Shown here: positions 32,806-32,820 of the stretch, piece by piece
Layout of the letters: each line of letters begins with the position of its first letter
How positions within the stretch are numbered: the stretch's first letter is position 1
Origin: Bacteroidota bacterium
Lineage (GTDB): Bacteria; Bacteroidota; Bacteroidia; Chitinophagales; Chitinophagaceae
Direction of reading: 5' to 3'
DNA length: 32,820 bases
Assembly: GCA_013288945.1 (NCBI GenBank)
Contig: JABDAZ010000032.1
Coordinates: 1-32,820, forward strand
The notes under the pieces: model-generated
What the model saw: the letters and a program-made list of their open reading frames with translations, nothing else
What the model was told of the DNA's origin: nothing
The model's database searches: none
Program-made: the position numbers and the translations under genes

Positions 32806-32820
32806 TCTTTTGTCATTATT

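Overview
The window looks like chromosomal DNA from a Bacteroidota bacterium, most likely of the Chitinophagaceae or a close relative. I infer this from the AT-rich sequence, the almost complete lack of Shine-Dalgarno sites, a DUF3276/PUR protein, a DUF5009 acyltransferase, the signal peptides ending before Q/N, and -7 boxes of the TAnnTTTG type. I see no rRNA, tRNA, CRISPR array, phage gene or transposase gene.

Layout. 1-2574: a secreted GH27 alpha-galactosidase and a cytosolic M19 dipeptidase on the plus strand. 2572-10154: a minus-strand hexuronate locus read uxaB, uxaC, kdgK, eda (tightly packed), then exuT and uxuA with larger gaps. It takes up glucuronate/galacturonate, isomerises and reduces them, and converts 2-keto-3-deoxygluconate to pyruvate and glyceraldehyde 3-phosphate. 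uxaA and uxuB are not present here, so the pathway is complete only with genes elsewhere or with relaxed specificity. 10358-13440: aldo/keto reductase, DinB-like protein, and an Lrp/AsnC regulator coupled to an EamA exporter. 13981-15975: a NYN/LOTUS protein followed by a DUF5009 membrane acyltransferase (minus). 16181-20832: M1 aminopeptidase, two unrecognised membrane proteins, a YdeI/DUF1905 protein and a DsbA-like protein lacking the first active-site cysteine. 20916-25098: ClpB, a serine-hydrolase-fold protein that has lost its catalytic residues, and a small LEA-like helical protein. 25440-31231: a complete tripartite RND efflux operon (TolC, lipoprotein adaptor, HAE1 pump). 31792-32805: a small secreted protein and the DUF3276 protein.

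The most unusual content is between the genes. (1) A 51-52 bp repeat with GTAC at its ends occurs six times, always intergenic, next to a T-run, and two inverted copies bracket exuT. (2) At least ten degenerate tandem arrays with a strict 7 bp period lie in gene 3' regions, several starting at the stop codon. (3) The palindrome ATTAAT, mostly as YATTAATR, occurs about 120 times by hand count, several times more than base composition predicts, in genes as well as spacers; this resembles the highly iterated palindromes of cyanobacteria. (4) A decayed REP-like palindrome cluster sits at 31425-31640. Many convergent gene pairs are separated by strong bidirectional hairpin terminators.

All calls are from reading the sequence and from remembered family motifs; no database search was possible.
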